Shown here: piece after piece, positions 62,013-64,000 of the stretch
How positions within the stretch are numbered: position 1 is the stretch's first letter
Layout of the letters: each line of letters begins with the position of its first letter
Assembly: GCA_030428565.1 (NCBI GenBank)
Contig: JAUIDR010000006.1
Span: forward strand, 22,364-86,363
DNA length: 64,000 nucleotides
From: Alphaproteobacteria bacterium
GTDB taxonomy: Bacteria; Pseudomonadota; Alphaproteobacteria; UBA7985; JAUIBT01
Reading direction: 5' to 3'
The notes under the pieces: generated by a model
What the model saw: only the letters and a program-made list of their open reading frames with translations
What the model was told of the DNA's origin: nothing
Database searches by the model: none
Translations under genes and position numbers: made by a program

Positions 62013-62884
62013 GCGAACATAGCCAATCCGCTCGTCCGGCGAAAATATACGACCCTAGGCTTTGCGAACTGGGAGAGGGGGCTTTGTGGCATCCGCAGCG
62101 CAAGCAATTGTTTTGGTTTGATATTCTAGGAAAAACCCTGCATTCGCGTCTTGGTGATGAAGTCCTATCTTGGTCATTTGACGCGTATGTGTCGGCGGCC
62201 GGTTGGCTAGACAAAGACCGATTGCTTATCGCTTCTGAAACGCAGCTCTTCAGCTTTGATCTTGAAACCGGAACCTCCTCTGCGCTGGTAGGTTTGGAGG
62301 CAGACCAGCCCAAAACGCGATCCAACGATGGGCGCGCGGATCCCTTCGGTGGCTTTTGGATTGGTACCATGGGCAAGCAAGCACAAAGCGGCGCGGGTGC
62401 GATCTATCGCTTCTATCAGGGGCGTCTTAGACGCTTGTACGACGGCCTGACGATTCCCAACGCCATCTGCTTTTCGCCTGATCGGCGCTGGGCCCATTTT
62501 GCTGACACAGCAGAGCGGAAAATTTGGCGCGTGGCGCTTGATAATGCGGGCTGGCCTTGCGCCAAGCCGAGCCTATTTATTGATCTTTCAAAGGAAGGAT
62601 TGAACCCAGATGGCGCTGTCGTGGATACGCGGGGCGGCCTATGGAATGCTCAGTGGGGCGCTGGACGGGTGGCCCGCTATGACACCGACGGGCGCTTTGA
62701 TTATGCCTTTGATGTCGCTGGCAAACAGGCCTCATGCCCGGCATTTGGTGGCCCGACCTTCTCAACGCTGTTTGTGACGACCGCGCGCGAGAGCATGGTC
62801 AATCCCACCCCGGCGGACGGCTGTGTGTATCGACTTGAAACGGGAGTTAACGGCCTTGCCGAACCGCGCGTGCTGCTGACTTGA
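62009..62884 (+). CDS. SMP-30/gluconolactonase family sugar lactonase
   Basis: A 291-residue six-bladed propeller lactonase, recognisable by CELGEGALWHPQRKQLFWFD with the metal-binding Glu, RSNDGRADPFGGFWIGTMG and NPDGAVVDTRGGLWNAQWG. It hydrolyses the galactono- or arabinono-lactone made by the 1-dehydrogenase. ATG 62009 overlaps the dgoA stop; GTG 62003 is an alternative. It is the last intact gene of the operon. Confidence 0.88.
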   Translation: MSEHSQSARPAKIYDPRLCELGEGALWHPQRKQLFWFDILGKTLHSRLGDEVLSWSFDAYVSAAGWLDKDRLLIASETQLFSFDLETGTSSALVGLEADQPKTRSNDGRADPFGGFWIGTMGKQAQSGAGAIYRFYQGRLRRLYDGLTIPNAICFSPDRRWAHFADTAERKIWRVALDNAGWPCAKPSLFIDLSKEGLNPDGAVVDTRGGLWNAQWGAGRVARYDTDGRFDYAFDVAGKQASCPAFGGPTFSTLFVTTARESMVNPTPADGCVYRLETGVNGLAEPRVLLT

Positions 62885-62926
62885 AGCAAGAAAGCGGCGC
62901 CTTGTGAGAGACTGCTTGGTGCGCCG

Positions 62927-63359
62927 TCACTTTCTGTCGCCTATGACATCGCGCAGCATGGCCTCGCATGCCAGGTCATCCCCGGCGCTGAAGGCCGCAA
63001 AGAATTCTAGCGCGGCCTCGGGGACGAAGTTAAACACGGCTGAAGAATAGGTAATCTACGCCCGCTCCGCGCATGGCCTGGGCGAAGAGGTCGTGGGTTG
63101 GCATGCCTCCGATAAAGGCCAGCTGGTCGCCGGGGCCGACCGTGATCCGGCGCACGGTATCGATATTGCCGGTCCCGTCCTTGAAGCCAACCAGGTTCAG
63201 GCAGTCGTCGACCAGTTGGGCAAGGGTTTCGGCGGACACCACAGCCTGACCGCGGCTATAGACGATCACGCCCATGTTGGTTGCCTTGCAGACAGCGCGA
63301 ATGCGGTGCGCGATCCCGGCTTGCGGTGCGCCGATCAGGTAATGCGACAACAGTAGCAT
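62927..63359 (-). pseudogene. 5-dehydro-4-deoxyglucarate dehydratase (KdgD) fragment, frameshifted
   Basis: The reverse strand encodes GVIVYSRGQAVVSAETLAQL, then LVGFKDGTGNIDTVRRITVG, carrying the DHDPS-family Schiff-base lysine and its KdgD-specific surroundings. An extra T near 63050 breaks the frame inside the AGVDTYSSAVFNFVPE homology, which resumes in another frame down to GDRK and a stop at 62927. The first half and the final segment are missing. An intact KdgD would feed 2-oxoglutarate semialdehyde into the same pool as the arabinose pathway. It abuts a recombinase fragment at 63359/63360. Confidence 0.75.
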
Positions 63360-63803
63360 TCCGTCCCTGCCACCAGCAACGATCAGATCGGCAACCTTGT
63401 GCGGGCCCTATCCGAGGCGCTTGGCACCCCTAAGGACCGCATTGATCCCCAGGCTCGGACCATCACCACCAGTTTCCAACTCAAACGGCGTGGGGTTGAG
63501 GCCAAGATTATCCTGGGCGCTGCAACGGTTCAGCTTGATCCTATTCTAGCGCAAAACCTGGCTGTAGCCCGCAAATGGTATGCTGCCATCAAGGCCGGCT
63601 CTAGCTTTGGTGATTTGGCCAAACAAGAAGGCACATCGGTCAACCGCATTCGTCAGATCATCGGCCTTGCCTTCTTAGCCCCCGACATCATGGAAGCCAT
63701 AGCGGCCGGCAGCCAGCCATTGGGCCTAACCTCAGAGTGGATCAAACGCCGTAGCTTACCGCTGACGTGGCAGGATCAACGCGCCCTGATCGCTGACCTC
63801 TAG
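63360..63803 (+). pseudogene. Serine site-specific recombinase, C-terminal fragment
   Basis: The frame carries RRGVEAKIILG and the C-terminal domain of large serine recombinases: ARKWYAAIKAGSSFGDLAKQ, NRIRQIIGLAFLAPDIMEAI, SQPLGLTSEWI and LPLTWQDQRALI. The catalytic N-terminal resolvase domain is absent, and in-frame reading begins exactly where the KdgD fragment ends, so a recombination or deletion joint lies at 63359/63360. A GTG at 63399 would allow a 134-residue product but no ribosome site was noticed. It marks an old mobile element or phage. Confidence 0.75.
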
Positions 63804-63932
63804 CCTAGTCCGCTAACTGCGACCTTGCATCCCGGGTAGAGGGCCAAACCGTCCACACTCTCCAGTGGCATTCACACCGCATGCGAGCAATGGTGTTCTT
63901 CAATAAACACCAGCCTACCCAAGGAGATGCGC

Positions 63933-64000
63933 ATGACCCTCTTGCTCAATATGATCTCGCTGTTATGCCTGGCCCTGCCGCTCCTAGCCCTGGTTCGCCC
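63933..64000 (+). CDS. Unidentified gene, first 22 codons (partial)
   Basis: An ATG at 63933 with AAGGAG seven bases ahead opens a frame reading MTLLLNMISLLCLALPLLAL before the window ends. It is strongly hydrophobic, like a signal peptide or a first membrane segment. Family cannot be judged. A short hairpin (TGGTGTT 63891-63897 with AACACCA 63906-63912) lies just upstream. Confidence 0.5.
   Translation, partial: MTLLLNMISLLCLALPLLALVR

Overview
The window reads as about 64 kb of a moderately GC-rich alphaproteobacterial chromosome. This is inferred from the gene families (a GbpR-ChvE-GguA-GguB type sugar locus, LivJGFHM and TRAP transporters, hydantoinase A/B pairs, many Gfo/Idh/MocA dehydrogenases) and dense ATGA-overlapping operons; no rRNA or tRNA gene was seen. 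It is a catabolic region with one surface-polysaccharide island and two patches of decayed DNA.

Layout. 1-10 kb: a partial Gfo/Idh/MocA gene, a TauE/SafE permease, a KGSADH-like aldehyde dehydrogenase, and an operon of a ThDP enzyme plus HyuA/HyuB, followed by a GcvA-type LysR regulator. 10-18 kb: a DUF1697 gene, a sulfotransferase-like/class IV aminotransferase pair, and a complete branched-chain amino acid type ABC transporter (livJ, terminator, livGFHM, terminator). 18-33.4 kb: a D-2-hydroxyacid dehydrogenase, a DeoR regulator with a symmetrical operator-like site, a TRAP transporter, a Sel1/diheme-peroxidase pair, and a tightly packed seven-gene operon (PfkB kinase, class I aldolase, fucose-isomerase-like protein, Gfo/Idh/MocA protein, aldose 1-epimerase, GabD-like dehydrogenase, D-2-hydroxyacid dehydrogenase). 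The kinase carries Lys27, Asn109 and Arg136, matching the sulfonate-binding triad known for E. coli YihV, and the whole set matches a sulfo-EMP2-like route for sulfoquinovose. This is the most interesting system in the window.

33.7-42.7 kb: two divergent operons for a CDP-dideoxyhexose-type sugar. One strand carries a GtrB-like glycosyltransferase and a split transketolase; the other carries RfbH, RfbF, RfbG, an epimerase, an FkbM methyltransferase and a GtrA protein. The split transketolase suggests a two-carbon branched sugar. 42.8-46.3 kb: phosphotransferase and acyl-CoA dehydrogenase genes with an SDR relic, then an EamA permease. 46.4-50.1 kb: a decayed aromatic-type catabolic locus consisting of a Rieske oxygenase fragment, an IclR::extradiol dioxygenase chimera, an SDR::ThDP chimera with a frameshift, and an IS110-family relic.

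50.1-62.9 kb: a LysR regulator (GbpR-like) divergent from a ChvE/GguA/GguB sugar ABC transporter and a complete oxidative D-galactose/L-arabinose pathway (1-dehydrogenase, SMP-30 lactonase, IlvD/Edd dehydratase, keto-deoxy-sugar dehydratase, 2-oxoglutarate semialdehyde dehydrogenase, DgoK, DgoA). The right edge holds a KdgD fragment abutting the C-terminal half of a serine recombinase, then the first codons of an unidentified gene.
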